Shown here piece by piece: positions 1-6,309 of a stretch of DNA of 23,696 nucleotides. The position numbers were made by a program, and so were the translations under genes. The first letter of the stretch is position 1, and each line of letters starts with the position of its first letter. The notes below the pieces were generated by a model. It was not told the DNA's origin. It was given only the letters and a program-made list of their open reading frames with translations, and did no database searches. Source of the stretch: JAABRU01 sp050180235 (GTDB taxonomy: Bacteria; Desulfobacterota; Desulfobacteria; Desulfobacterales; Desulfococcaceae); assembly GCA_050180235.1 (NCBI GenBank), contig JBFXEJ010000104.1, positions 1 to 23,696 on the forward strand, read 5' to 3'.

Positions 1-19
1 ATGGAGATTTGGTATTACT

Positions 20-87
20 GTTGGGTGGGAACTTTTTTTTGTGCCCACCTCTGAATTGGTGGGCACAAAAAAAGGTGCCCACCCTAC
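20..87. repeat. Long imperfect palindrome with nested GTGCCCACC hairpin
   Basis: An inner perfect 10-bp stem (TGTGCCCACC at 40-49, GGTGGGCACA at 58-67, 8-nt loop) sits inside outer arms at 20-39 and 68-87 that also pair with two or three mismatches. Each arm carries a T or A run. The whole could fold into one hairpin of about 30 bp. A related shorter hairpin lies at 2049-2074. It may be a REP-like or MITE-like interspersed element, or a transcript-end structure; the sequence does not decide between these. Confidence 0.75.
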
Positions 88-99
88 TGCTGTTTGAAC

Positions 100-370
100 A
101 CGATTATACAGGATTGAAAGGATTTCAATAGTGTTTTTATCCTGTAATTCCTGCATAATCCTGTCCATCTTGTATAATCCTGTATAATCATGTTCATCAC
201 AGAAATCAAAACAACCGCAGACAGCAATCCTGTAAATCCCTTAATCCTGTGAATCCCGGTTCAGACAGCATTTCCGCACCACTGTCTGAACCATGATTAA
301 CCTGATGAAAGGATTTTCATGATGATTCAATCCTGTAAATCCCTTAATAATGTTAATCATGGTTCAGACA
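100..370. repeat. Interspersed ATCCTGT-type repeat cluster
   Basis: This gene-free stretch is made of short units such as ATAATCCTGT and AATCCCTTAAT. A 42-bp unit occurs twice in direct orientation, at 226-267 and 329-370, with 5 differences. Between them lies an inverted partial copy: the CTGTCTGAACCATGATTAA motif at about 281-300 is complementary to the TTCAGACAG end of the first unit. The units carry no reading frame. They resemble the helical-period ATCCTGT repeats scattered through many deltaproteobacterial intergenic regions. That resemblance is from memory, not from a search. Confidence 0.7.
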
Positions 371-397
371 ATCTCCCAAAGGGTAAAAGTGCAAAAA

Positions 398-1423
398 CTA
401 AGACCTCTGAACCCGAAAACCGAGGCCGTCGCTGCGGTAGGCGGGATGGCCGCCGGAACGGTACGCCGACCGGCAGCACAGCGCCGGAAAGCCCCAACGG
501 CCGCCACGGTAGACCCGGAGCGGGCCAGATGCAGCACCGACAGGATCAGTTGCAGCAGCAGAGGAATAAGGCCCATACCAGTCCTGACACCATTCCCATA
601 CATTGCCGTGCATGTCATACAGCCCCCATGCGTTGGATGCAAGCTGGGCTACAGAATGTGTTTTCCTGCCTGAATTCTCACTATGCCAAGCATACTTTTT
701 CAGCTTTTCCACACTATCCCCGAAACAGTAAGGTTTATCTGATCCTGCTCTGCACGCATATTCCCATTGGGCTTCTGTGGGCAGATGGTATAATTCCTTT
801 TTCTCAATCCCATTCAGTTTCTTCATAAATTCCTGCACATCATCCCAAGAAACCTGTTCCACAGGACAGTCATCACAATTTTTGAAATATGAGGGATTGT
901 TCCCCATGACCGCTTTCCACTGTTTCTGTGTCACCTGCGTGATCTGCATGTAAAAACCTTTGGTCAGCGTGACTTTGTGCAGGATTTCATTCTCAGATCG
1001 TTCCGGTTCATCTTCCGGGCTTCCCATCATGAACGTGCCTGGAGGAATATAAACGAATTTCATGCCGAGGGAATTGGTGAATTCTTTTTCCGGTTCCGAC
1101 ACAGAAGCAATCACAGATTCCGATCTCTTATTTTCTGATTTTACAGACGCAATCACAGCAGGCTCATCAGATTCCTCTGTTTTTTCCGATGCGGCATACT
1201 GAAACACCCGCATAATTTCATCCCTGCCTGCCTCGTAAGAGGGAAACAGATCCGCCCAGTTAAGATATTTCAGTCTCTCATCTTCCGTCTGGCAGTCATC
1301 CACGCGTGCCGGAATGAGAAAAACATCCTCATCGGAAAATTCCCCCAAAATGTCAAGGGCAAGTTTCAGTTCCTTCTGAACAAATCCTCTTTTGGAAAGG
1401 GATTTTGGGTAGTGGGTCTGCAC
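398..1423 (-). CDS. Downstream fragment: TIR C-terminal half plus FGE-sulfatase domain
   Basis: The open frame encodes 341 aa. Residues 1-6 (MQTHYP) come from the inverted repeat of the inserted element, so the start codon is not native, and I see no good ribosome binding site before it. Residues 9-75 are the second half of a TIR domain. They include FVQKEL, whose Glu18 aligns with the catalytic glutamate of NADase TIR domains. A charged linker (76-112) repeats VIASV twice. Residues 113-341 form an FGE-sulfatase (SUMF1-like) domain with PPGTFMMGSP, LPTEAQWEYACRAG, DMHGNVWEWCQDW and a terminal RGGRW...RSAYR...GFR block. The paired active-site cysteines of true formylglycine-generating enzymes are not recognisable in the RGG block, so a lectin-like binding role is likelier than sulfatase activation. 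Confidence 0.85.
   Translation of the reverse strand: MQTHYPKSLSKRGFVQKELKLALDILGEFSDEDVFLIPARVDDCQTEDERLKYLNWADLFPSYEAGRDEIMRVFQYAASEKTEESDEPAVIASVKSENKRSESVIASVSEPEKEFTNSLGMKFVYIPPGTFMMGSPEDEPERSENEILHKVTLTKGFYMQITQVTQKQWKAVMGNNPSYFKNCDDCPVEQVSWDDVQEFMKKLNGIEKKELYHLPTEAQWEYACRAGSDKPYCFGDSVEKLKKYAWHSENSGRKTHSVAQLASNAWGLYDMHGNVWEWCQDWYGPYSSAAATDPVGAASGPLRVYRGGRWGFPALCCRSAYRSGGHPAYRSDGLGFRVQRS
413..507 (-). other. Candidate hypervariable C-terminal segment (DGR-type variable region?)
   Basis: The last codons of the FGE-like domain (from about RGGRW to GFR) are strikingly GC-rich and adenine-poor on the coding strand compared with the rest of the gene. Conserved anchor residues (RGG, W, RSA, R, P, R, GFR) alternate with positions that vary in the family. 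This is the layout of variable regions rewritten at template adenines by diversity-generating retroelements, which often target FGE/C-type-lectin folds. Ordinary FGE-like paralogues share the same anchors. No template repeat or reverse transcriptase lies in the window, so this is a hypothesis. Confidence 0.3.
1400..1407. repeat. Target-site duplication, left copy (GGATTTTG)
   Basis: Identical to 1600-1607 on the other side of the inserted element. It encodes the shared KS dipeptide of the split TIR domain; one copy is redundant in the restored frame. Confidence 0.88.
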
Positions 1424-1599
1424 ATACTGACAAAAAATTAACTATTTGATATTATTATATTTTAAAAAATATACTGATTTTTGTCTATACATAATAAATA
1501 CAAATAGTTATACGATACATCCATGATACTGCTTATACTGATTATAAATAACATATTGATTTATATATTAAAAAAATCAGTATGAGCAGTCCCACTACC
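1408..1599. mobile_element. 192-bp MITE with 23-bp terminal inverted repeats
   Basis: The left end begins GGTAGTGGGTCTGC and the right end, read on the other strand, begins GGTAGTGGGACTGC. The repeats continue to CATACTGA, giving 23 bp with 2 mismatches. The element is flanked by an exact 8-bp direct repeat GGATTTTG (1400-1407 and 1600-1607), a target-site duplication. The interior is very AT-rich, has no open frame, holds a 9-bp inverted repeat (AACTATTTG at 1440-1448, CAAATAGTT at 1501-1509) and iterates TACTGATT. It must be moved in trans by a transposase not present here. Eight-bp duplications with GG ends occur in families such as ISL3 and IS256, but I cannot assign one. Confidence 0.9.
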
Positions 1600-1998
1600 G
1601 GATTTTGAGGACAGCAGGGCAATGAAAAAACTGCTTTCCCGTATGGCCTTTGTAATGTGGAATTTCCAGTTCTGCCCCGGCAGCAGATCAATCTTGTCCA
1701 TCCAGGGAACAATCCCGGCCATTTTCAAATCCGCATAAAGTCTTCTTGCCGTGTCAATATCTTCCCTTGCATAACTGATAAAGACTTTGAGCGGTTTGCA
1801 TCGGCTGAGGGCATTTCCGCTGTCTTTTGGCTTTTCCGGAGCCGCAGCATGCGGAGACTGGGGCTGATAATAATGGTAATGTATCCCGCCTTCCACATGA
1901 ACATCTTTGCCTGCAACACCCACCTGCGAACCGTTGATGTTTATGGTTTCAGATGATTCTTTGCCCTCATCAGACTTTTTTTTCTCCATTGTCTGCAT
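1561..1998 (-). CDS. Upstream fragment: N-terminal tag plus TIR first half
   Basis: The open frame encodes 145 aa. Residues 18-45 (ININGSQVGVAG...GGIHYHYY) form a short Gly/His-rich module of a kind seen before TIR and other effector domains in multidomain conflict proteins; its function is unknown to me. From residue 69 a TIR domain begins with PLKVFISYARED, followed by PWMDKIDLLPGQNW (BB-loop region) and SSFFIALLSSKS. Residues 134-145 (GSGTAHTDFFNI) are translated from the inserted element and end at its stop codon. The piece lacks the catalytic glutamate, so it should not be an active NADase. Either ATG 1998 or ATG 1989 could be the start; an AGGAA lies just upstream and is better spaced for the second. 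Confidence 0.8.
   Translation of the reverse strand: MQTMEKKKSDEGKESSETININGSQVGVAGKDVHVEGGIHYHYYQPQSPHAAAPEKPKDSGNALSRCKPLKVFISYAREDIDTARRLYADLKMAGIVPWMDKIDLLPGQNWKFHITKAIRESSFFIALLSSKSGSGTAHTDFFNI
1600..1607. repeat. Target-site duplication, right copy (GGATTTTG)
   Basis: Exact 8-bp match to 1400-1407. Together with the inverted repeats it marks a transposition event rather than a chance AT-rich spacer. Confidence 0.88.
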
Positions 1999-2048
1999 TT
2001 CCTGTCAGCAGTGTGGACAAAAGCGGAGATCTGTCCACCGATTGAAAT

Positions 2049-2074
2049 GCGGGCACAAAAAAAACCGTGCCCAC
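2049..2074 (-). terminator. GGGCAC hairpin downstream of the 948-aa gene
   Basis: GGGCAC (2051-2056) pairs with GTGCCC (2067-2072) around an A-rich (T-rich on the minus strand) loop. It lies about 14 bp after the stop codon of the preceding gene, where a transcript end is expected, but there is no T tract after the stem. The sequence closely matches the half-palindrome at about 58-87, so it may be a repeat element that also terminates or stabilises transcripts. Confidence 0.4.
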
Positions 2075-2087
2075 TCTTGCTATTCTT

Positions 2088-4934
2088 TCACAGAACCGCT
2101 TCCGTTTTCTGATTTCCTGTTTCCGGTATATCCGGTTTTGCCTCATTTTTCTCCAGCTTTTTCAGCCATCTGTGGAATGTCACCAGACTCATGCTGAGCA
2201 GTTCTGTCAGCACCACCGCTTCTCTGGGGCTGTATTTTTCCACAATAAAATGACTCAGTTCGAGCTGAGAGCGCTGGGGATGATACAAATCCAGCATGAC
2301 TTCCAGATCCGACCTTTTTCCAAGGGGCTGCCTGTCTGTGTTTCCTGTTTTCCGTTTTTTGCGAAAAAAGGCAAAGGAAACTTTCCGGTTTTGAAGAATG
2401 TCGGCCAGTCCGGTCTGTCCCCGCTGACGCCGGGCCCATATGTACAGAATATCCAGCATAGCTGTCAGACGAATATCCTTGTCCCGTGAGCGGAGCAGTG
2501 GCAGAATTTCGGCAAAATCCCTTTTGCGCAGCACAATTTTCTGGCGGAACTTGCTCGTTCCCTCAATCACGGCTGCCACCATGTCTGACCAGAATTTTGC
2601 CTGCACAATGCTGGGAACCGAAAGCAGATTTCCCAGGGGAGCGAAAAGAGCGGAAAATGGCCATGCCAGAACACTTCTGAAAAAATTGGCACGGATGACG
2701 CGGTTGTCAAAGTTGCGGATTTTGTTGTGCATGGAAACATACATTCCATTGGCGATACAGATGAAAAAAAACTTTGACCATTCAAATGCCAGAGTATCAA
2801 AGGCAAAGGGCCAGACCAAATCAAAACCGTTTTTGACCATTCCAAGTACAGGCACAGAAAAACCGGTCCAGAAAAGAGACTGGGATGTATTGTCCAAATT
2901 TATGTCTTTGACAGACCACCGTTTGGGGCTGGGACCGGAAAATGCCACCAGATCCACGAAAACATTGCGGAAAAAAGTAATGCCGAACCAGAGCAGTGCA
3001 TAGCCAGGCCCAACCCACAGCCATGCAGGAATCAGTCCGATACTGATGCGGATGATGTTTTTCATCGCGGGATTCAGATACCGCCAGATCCGCGTTATGC
3101 CGATATGTCCGAAATTTTTTTCATCTCCCAGAAGATTGGGTTTGAAATTGCCGCTTTTTCCCAGGCAGAAAATATCTATGGCATCCTTGTCATCTTCGGG
3201 CATGGGGCGTCCTTTGCCCAAAATCAGTGCAGAAACATGCCGGGGAAGCCGGTAATGGGTCTGGGCAAAATATCTGCGGGATTTGCGCGGAATGCCGGTT
3301 TTCCGGATGAATCCCATGCCAGGCACACGGGGCATCCAGCCGGTGGATGCACTGGCAACAAGAGGAATCAGGGGATTTGCATGATATTTTTCAAATGCCT
3401 GCTCCAGCAGCGTGTCATCCACTTTTTCCGTATGCCAGTCTTCCAGAAACTGCCTGAGTTCTGCCATTGTTCCGTTGTTGATGAGATGAATGAACTGACT
3501 CAGACGGCCAATCTCGGACGGATCCCGTTCCATGCTGTCGTGCATGTTCATCAGCTCAATGCAGTCAATGAACAGATGATGGGCAATCACGTTTGTTATG
3601 GCCCGTGTCAGACCGAGTTCCAGCGGCCGGGCAAACACAAGGGTTCCATCTGCGGCTTTGAGTTCAGGCATCACATCGTCCTCGGAAGGAAAGGCCGAGT
3701 TGTAGTCTGTGATATTCTTGCCGGAAAACCAGGAAGTGCTGATGTCCGCGGGTGTCAGAGAGGTATACTGTTCCCGTGTTCTCCGGCAGGTTTCAGCAAT
3801 CCGTTCCATCTCCCATCCGCTGAGTGCATCCTCTTTCATGAGGCGGGAGGCAACCTGATGCTGAACTTTGAGCGCAAGCGCCCGTTTGCGGAGAACCTCT
3901 TTAAGTTTTGCATACAGCAGCTCGCTGAGATGGTTCCGGGAATACTGACCGTGGGGAACAATGCGCTCCAAATCCTGAAAGCGCAGGGGTTTGAGGGCAA
4001 AGATGCTGTCTTCCTCATAGCCCTGATTGATCATAATCCGGTAGGTGCGGTTGAAATTTTCCAGAATCTGGGTTATTACCACGCGGCGCCGTTCCCGGTT
4101 CACCTCCAGTCCATCCACAAAAGACGAAAGAATCTCGCACCTGCTGTTGAAAAAATCCAGATAGGACTGGCAGTCTCCCGCAGGGGGGACAAAAAGAAAA
4201 TGCCTGCGCCGGGACATGGTTCCCACACTGAATTCAACGGCCAAGGAAACATTTATTCCCAGAATCCGTCCGGCCTCTGTGGCCTCAAAGATAATGTCCC
4301 GGCTGGGAATGTCGTAATAGACCAGAGTTACGCGGGAAAGCCCTTTGATAAATGCATCCAGAATAAGCTGGCTCGGAGTTTTTCTGCCTGTGGAAAGATT
4401 GTCATGCACATGACAATCCCATCCCAGATCCAGCTCCTTTAAGGGCCTGCCCAGTTCCGGAGCCTCCACCCGTCTGAGTTCCCGGAGAAAACCGCGAATG
4501 ACAGCCTCGTGTCCGTATGAGGCCAGTGAAAAATCCGCAATCATCTCCATCTGGCGGCGCCGGTCATGGATGTTTTTCACAGCTTCTTTCATGATTTCGA
4601 TCTGCACCCGTGCCGTATTCAGCGGCATACTCACGGTCTTGGCATGAAAAGAAAGATGCATAAGGGTTTTGAGAGCGTGAAGTCTTTCCCTTACATTGTT
4701 CCGATCCAGATCCTGTGCAATGCGGATATAGGATTCCGCGATACCCATGCGCCGTTTCCGGAATGCGCGGATAAAGCCGCCCGGATGGGAAAGCAGATCC
4801 GGGGTCACATCTTCGTAACGCCCGGCCTTCCGGTTGAGCATATCCGTCAGATCGCGGATTTTGTCATTGAAACTGATGGCATCTATGAAGCGGTAAAACC
4901 CGGACTGAATCCCGCTGCGCAGTTGTCCGAACAT
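2088..4934 (-). CDS. Uncharacterised 948-aa protein, divergent PHP-like region, membrane segments
   Basis: I do not recognise this family. Residues 1-165 are largely helical and charged. Residues 167-250 resemble a PHP metal-dependent phosphoesterase core: HVHDN (His175, His177, Asp178), YYD (Asp208), VEF (Glu234) and RHFLF (His245) fall in the order of PHP metal ligands, but the match is weak. Residues 250-620 are mostly helical without a recognised motif. Hydrophobic segments near 628-660, 685-712, 719-735 and 750-775 suggest two to four membrane passes. Residues 800-840 look HEAT-like, and 893-928 (YSPREAVVLTELLSMSLVTFHRWLKK, written here only to its core SLVTFHRW) could be a helix-turn-helix. 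The start is 9 bp after the acetyltransferase gene and has GAGGAAAGG before it, so the two are probably cotranscribed. Confidence 0.8.
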   Translation of the reverse strand: MFGQLRSGIQSGFYRFIDAISFNDKIRDLTDMLNRKAGRYEDVTPDLLSHPGGFIRAFRKRRMGIAESYIRIAQDLDRNNVRERLHALKTLMHLSFHAKTVSMPLNTARVQIEIMKEAVKNIHDRRRQMEMIADFSLASYGHEAVIRGFLRELRRVEAPELGRPLKELDLGWDCHVHDNLSTGRKTPSQLILDAFIKGLSRVTLVYYDIPSRDIIFEATEAGRILGINVSLAVEFSVGTMSRRRHFLFVPPAGDCQSYLDFFNSRCEILSSFVDGLEVNRERRRVVITQILENFNRTYRIMINQGYEEDSIFALKPLRFQDLERIVPHGQYSRNHLSELLYAKLKEVLRKRALALKVQHQVASRLMKEDALSGWEMERIAETCRRTREQYTSLTPADISTSWFSGKNITDYNSAFPSEDDVMPELKAADGTLVFARPLELGLTRAITNVIAHHLFIDCIELMNMHDSMERDPSEIGRLSQFIHLINNGTMAELRQFLEDWHTEKVDDTLLEQAFEKYHANPLIPLVASASTGWMPRVPGMGFIRKTGIPRKSRRYFAQTHYRLPRHVSALILGKGRPMPEDDKDAIDIFCLGKSGNFKPNLLGDEKNFGHIGITRIWRYLNPAMKNIIRISIGLIPAWLWVGPGYALLWFGITFFRNVFVDLVAFSGPSPKRWSVKDINLDNTSQSLFWTGFSVPVLGMVKNGFDLVWPFAFDTLAFEWSKFFFICIANGMYVSMHNKIRNFDNRVIRANFFRSVLAWPFSALFAPLGNLLSVPSIVQAKFWSDMVAAVIEGTSKFRQKIVLRKRDFAEILPLLRSRDKDIRLTAMLDILYIWARRQRGQTGLADILQNRKVSFAFFRKKRKTGNTDRQPLGKRSDLEVMLDLYHPQRSQLELSHFIVEKYSPREAVVLTELLSMSLVTFHRWLKKLEKNEAKPDIPETGNQKTEAVL

Positions 4935-4943
4935 GGCCTTTCC

Positions 4944-5423
4944 TCAGTTTTGTCCCATTTCTTTCATCATGGCAATGGCCTGACAGTCCGGGAATTTGAC
5001 GCAAAGCATACAGTCTGACCATATCTTCAGGGGCAGATCCGAACGCTGAATACGGCCAAAACCGAATCTGGAAAAAAAATCCGGTTTAAAAGTTAGACAG
5101 AACAGCTTGGTCATTCCGTAACTTCCTGCCTCCCGGATACAGGATTCCACAAGCCCGGAAGCCACTCCCATCCTGCGATAAGCGTTTTCCACCACCAAAG
5201 ACCGTATCTCTGCCAAATCCTCCCAGCAGAACTGCAGGGCACAGCATCCCACCACCTGTTTTGTCACCGTATCCGCAGAAACGGAAAAATCCCGGACATG
5301 ATCATACAGATCGCTCAGGGGCCGGGGAATCAGATCGCCCTGATGACTGTATGTATGCAGCAGTCTGTGAATATGTCTGATATCCTCAATGGCCGCTTTC
5401 CGAACAATAAATTCCTGTTTCAT
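4944..5423 (-). CDS. GNAT N-acetyltransferase, ArgA-like short form
   Basis: The product (159 aa) is a single-domain GNAT enzyme resembling stand-alone amino-acid N-acetyltransferases of the N-acetylglutamate synthase type. These transfer acetyl from acetyl-CoA to glutamate as the first arginine-pathway step. Visible signatures are PRPLSDLYDHVRDF (34-47), CWEDLAEIRSLVV (66-78), the acetyl-CoA loop YRRMGVASGL (82-91), the FFSRFGF strand-turn (116-122) and KIWSDC...C...C (133-147). The frame is open upstream to 5549, but ATG 5423 has AAGGAAG 7 bp before it and begins at the usual family N-terminus. The neighbouring genes are not arginine genes, so a different amine substrate is possible. Confidence 0.82.
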   Translation of the reverse strand: MKQEFIVRKAAIEDIRHIHRLLHTYSHQGDLIPRPLSDLYDHVRDFSVSADTVTKQVVGCCALQFCWEDLAEIRSLVVENAYRRMGVASGLVESCIREAGSYGMTKLFCLTFKPDFFSRFGFGRIQRSDLPLKIWSDCMLCVKFPDCQAIAMMKEMGQN

Positions 5424-5588
5424 CTGAACTTCCTTTGCACCTGATATACCTGAAAATCCTGAGGCAGAGTATTTTTCCCGAAACTGAACCTTCCTGACCT
5501 GTTTTGCAAATGGCAGACTCTGCAATGCTGAACTCAACTCATGGTTCACATTGACAAATCTGCCATCCGCGGGCAGTACTGCCTGAAA

Positions 5589-5954
5589 TCATGCCAGTGA
5601 CATTTCAACAGTGGCCAATAATATATTAACATCAAAAGGTTTTTCCAGTGTGTAAGTGGCACCCAGTCCTTTAACGCACTCCAGATAATACTCAGGAGGA
5701 ACCACCCCGCCGCCTGAAATGACAATAAACCGGACACCGGGAAACTCCCGTTTCAGTTCCAGCATTACCTCAATGCCGTCTTTTTCCGGCATGACAACAT
5801 CCGTAATAATCAGATCAGTGGGATTGTTGCGGAATTTTTCAATTCCCTCCCTGCCGTCAACGGCTTCGGTAATTTCATATCCCGCACGTTCCAGCAGTGT
5901 TTTTAACATGTTCCGAATTTCTTTGTCATCATCTATAACAAGTATCCGTGCCAT
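5589..5954 (-). CDS. Single-domain response regulator (CheY-like)
   Basis: The product (121 aa) is only a receiver domain, with no output domain. Acidic pocket Asp8-Asp10 (ILVIDDDKE), phosphoacceptor Asp52 (LIITDVVMPEKDG), switch Ser80 (VISGGG) and Lys105 (LEKPF) are all present, so phosphotransfer should work. The open frame extends to 6011, but ATG 5954 has AAGGAG 8 bp upstream and matches the family N-terminus (MARILVID). No histidine kinase lies nearby, so its partner is encoded elsewhere. It sits 165 bp upstream of the acetyltransferase gene and could share a transcript with it. Confidence 0.9.
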   Translation of the reverse strand: MARILVIDDDKEIRNMLKTLLERAGYEITEAVDGREGIEKFRNNPTDLIITDVVMPEKDGIEVMLELKREFPGVRFIVISGGGVVPPEYYLECVKGLGATYTLEKPFDVNILLATVEMSLA

Positions 5955-6309
5955 GACCAGACTCCTTTTCATTTTTTTTATATGTTCAGGAGTTACGCAG
6001 CCGGTTTTCATATATTTAATTTTGCATGAACCGATTTGTGCAACGCAACATCCGCATCCATAAAAATCAATATGTTAAAATTCAACTGTGTAATTCCTAT
6101 CCTGATAAAAATAAAAAAAGTATTTTCTGATGGTTAAAACTGAATTTTCTGACCATTGCCAAAGGCGGGAAAAAAAGCGTTTAAAGCATGAATGTGAAAA
6201 ACCGGGTTTTGCGGAAATTTCCGACCGGCCCTGTTCCGGCAAGGAGCACATCCGCTGACAGTTATGATTTTGGAATGGTAAAAAAGGATTGACCCCAGGG
6301 GATAGTACC
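5955..6309. other. Gene-free interval between cobD and the response regulator
   Basis: No supported gene is seen. The stretch nearest the regulator is AT-rich and should carry its promoter: a weak minus-strand candidate pairs TTGCAC (6038-6043) with TTAAAT about 18 bp downstream, only 7 of 12 consensus positions. A 12-bp perfect palindrome, CGGAAATTTCCG, lies at 6212-6223 and could be an operator or chance. An 80-codon open frame across 6075-6317 has no family signature and overlaps the end of cobD. Confidence 0.5.

Larger units (their letters stand above)
398..1998 (-). pseudogene. TIR-FGE-sulfatase fusion gene split by a MITE
   Basis: This is the ancestral gene, now in two pieces. Deleting 192 bp (1408-1599) and one copy of the flanking 8-bp duplication GGATTTTG joins the two open frames exactly in register. 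The joined peptide reads ALLSSKSLSKRGFVQKEL, continuous across a bacterial TIR domain. The restored product would be 466 aa: a glycine-rich N-terminal tag, a TIR domain (about residues 69-200), a charged linker and a C-terminal FGE-sulfatase domain. TIR domains often act as NAD+-cleaving effectors, and FGE-like domains in such fusions are probably ligand-binding modules. A conflict or defence role is therefore inferred, not shown. The insertion adds both a stop codon and a frameshift (200 nt in total). Confidence 0.88.

Noticed and set aside
100..370. Possible CRISPR array
   Set aside because: Units are degenerate, irregularly spaced and occur in both orientations, without uniform repeats and unique spacers.
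319..828. Plus-strand open frame over the left repeats and FGE-like gene end
   Set aside because: Antisense to a recognisable FGE-sulfatase domain; low-complexity Arg/Gly stretch is the reverse reading of the GC-rich C-terminal block.
398..1423. Active formylglycine-generating enzyme that matures sulfatases
   Set aside because: The paired active-site cysteines are not recognisable, no sulfatase gene is near, and fusion to a TIR domain points to a binding role.
2486..3255. Several short plus- and minus-strand frames inside the 948-aa gene
   Set aside because: All are in alternative frames of one continuous coding sequence and lack binding sites or motifs.
3105..4442. Long plus-strand open frame of 445 codons
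   Set aside because: It lies fully antisense to the 948-aa gene and its translation has no domain signature or sensible composition; the minus-strand frame has a start site and operon context.
5424..5549. N-terminal extension of the acetyltransferase
   Set aside because: The extra 42 residues show no family similarity, while ATG 5423 has a well-placed binding site.
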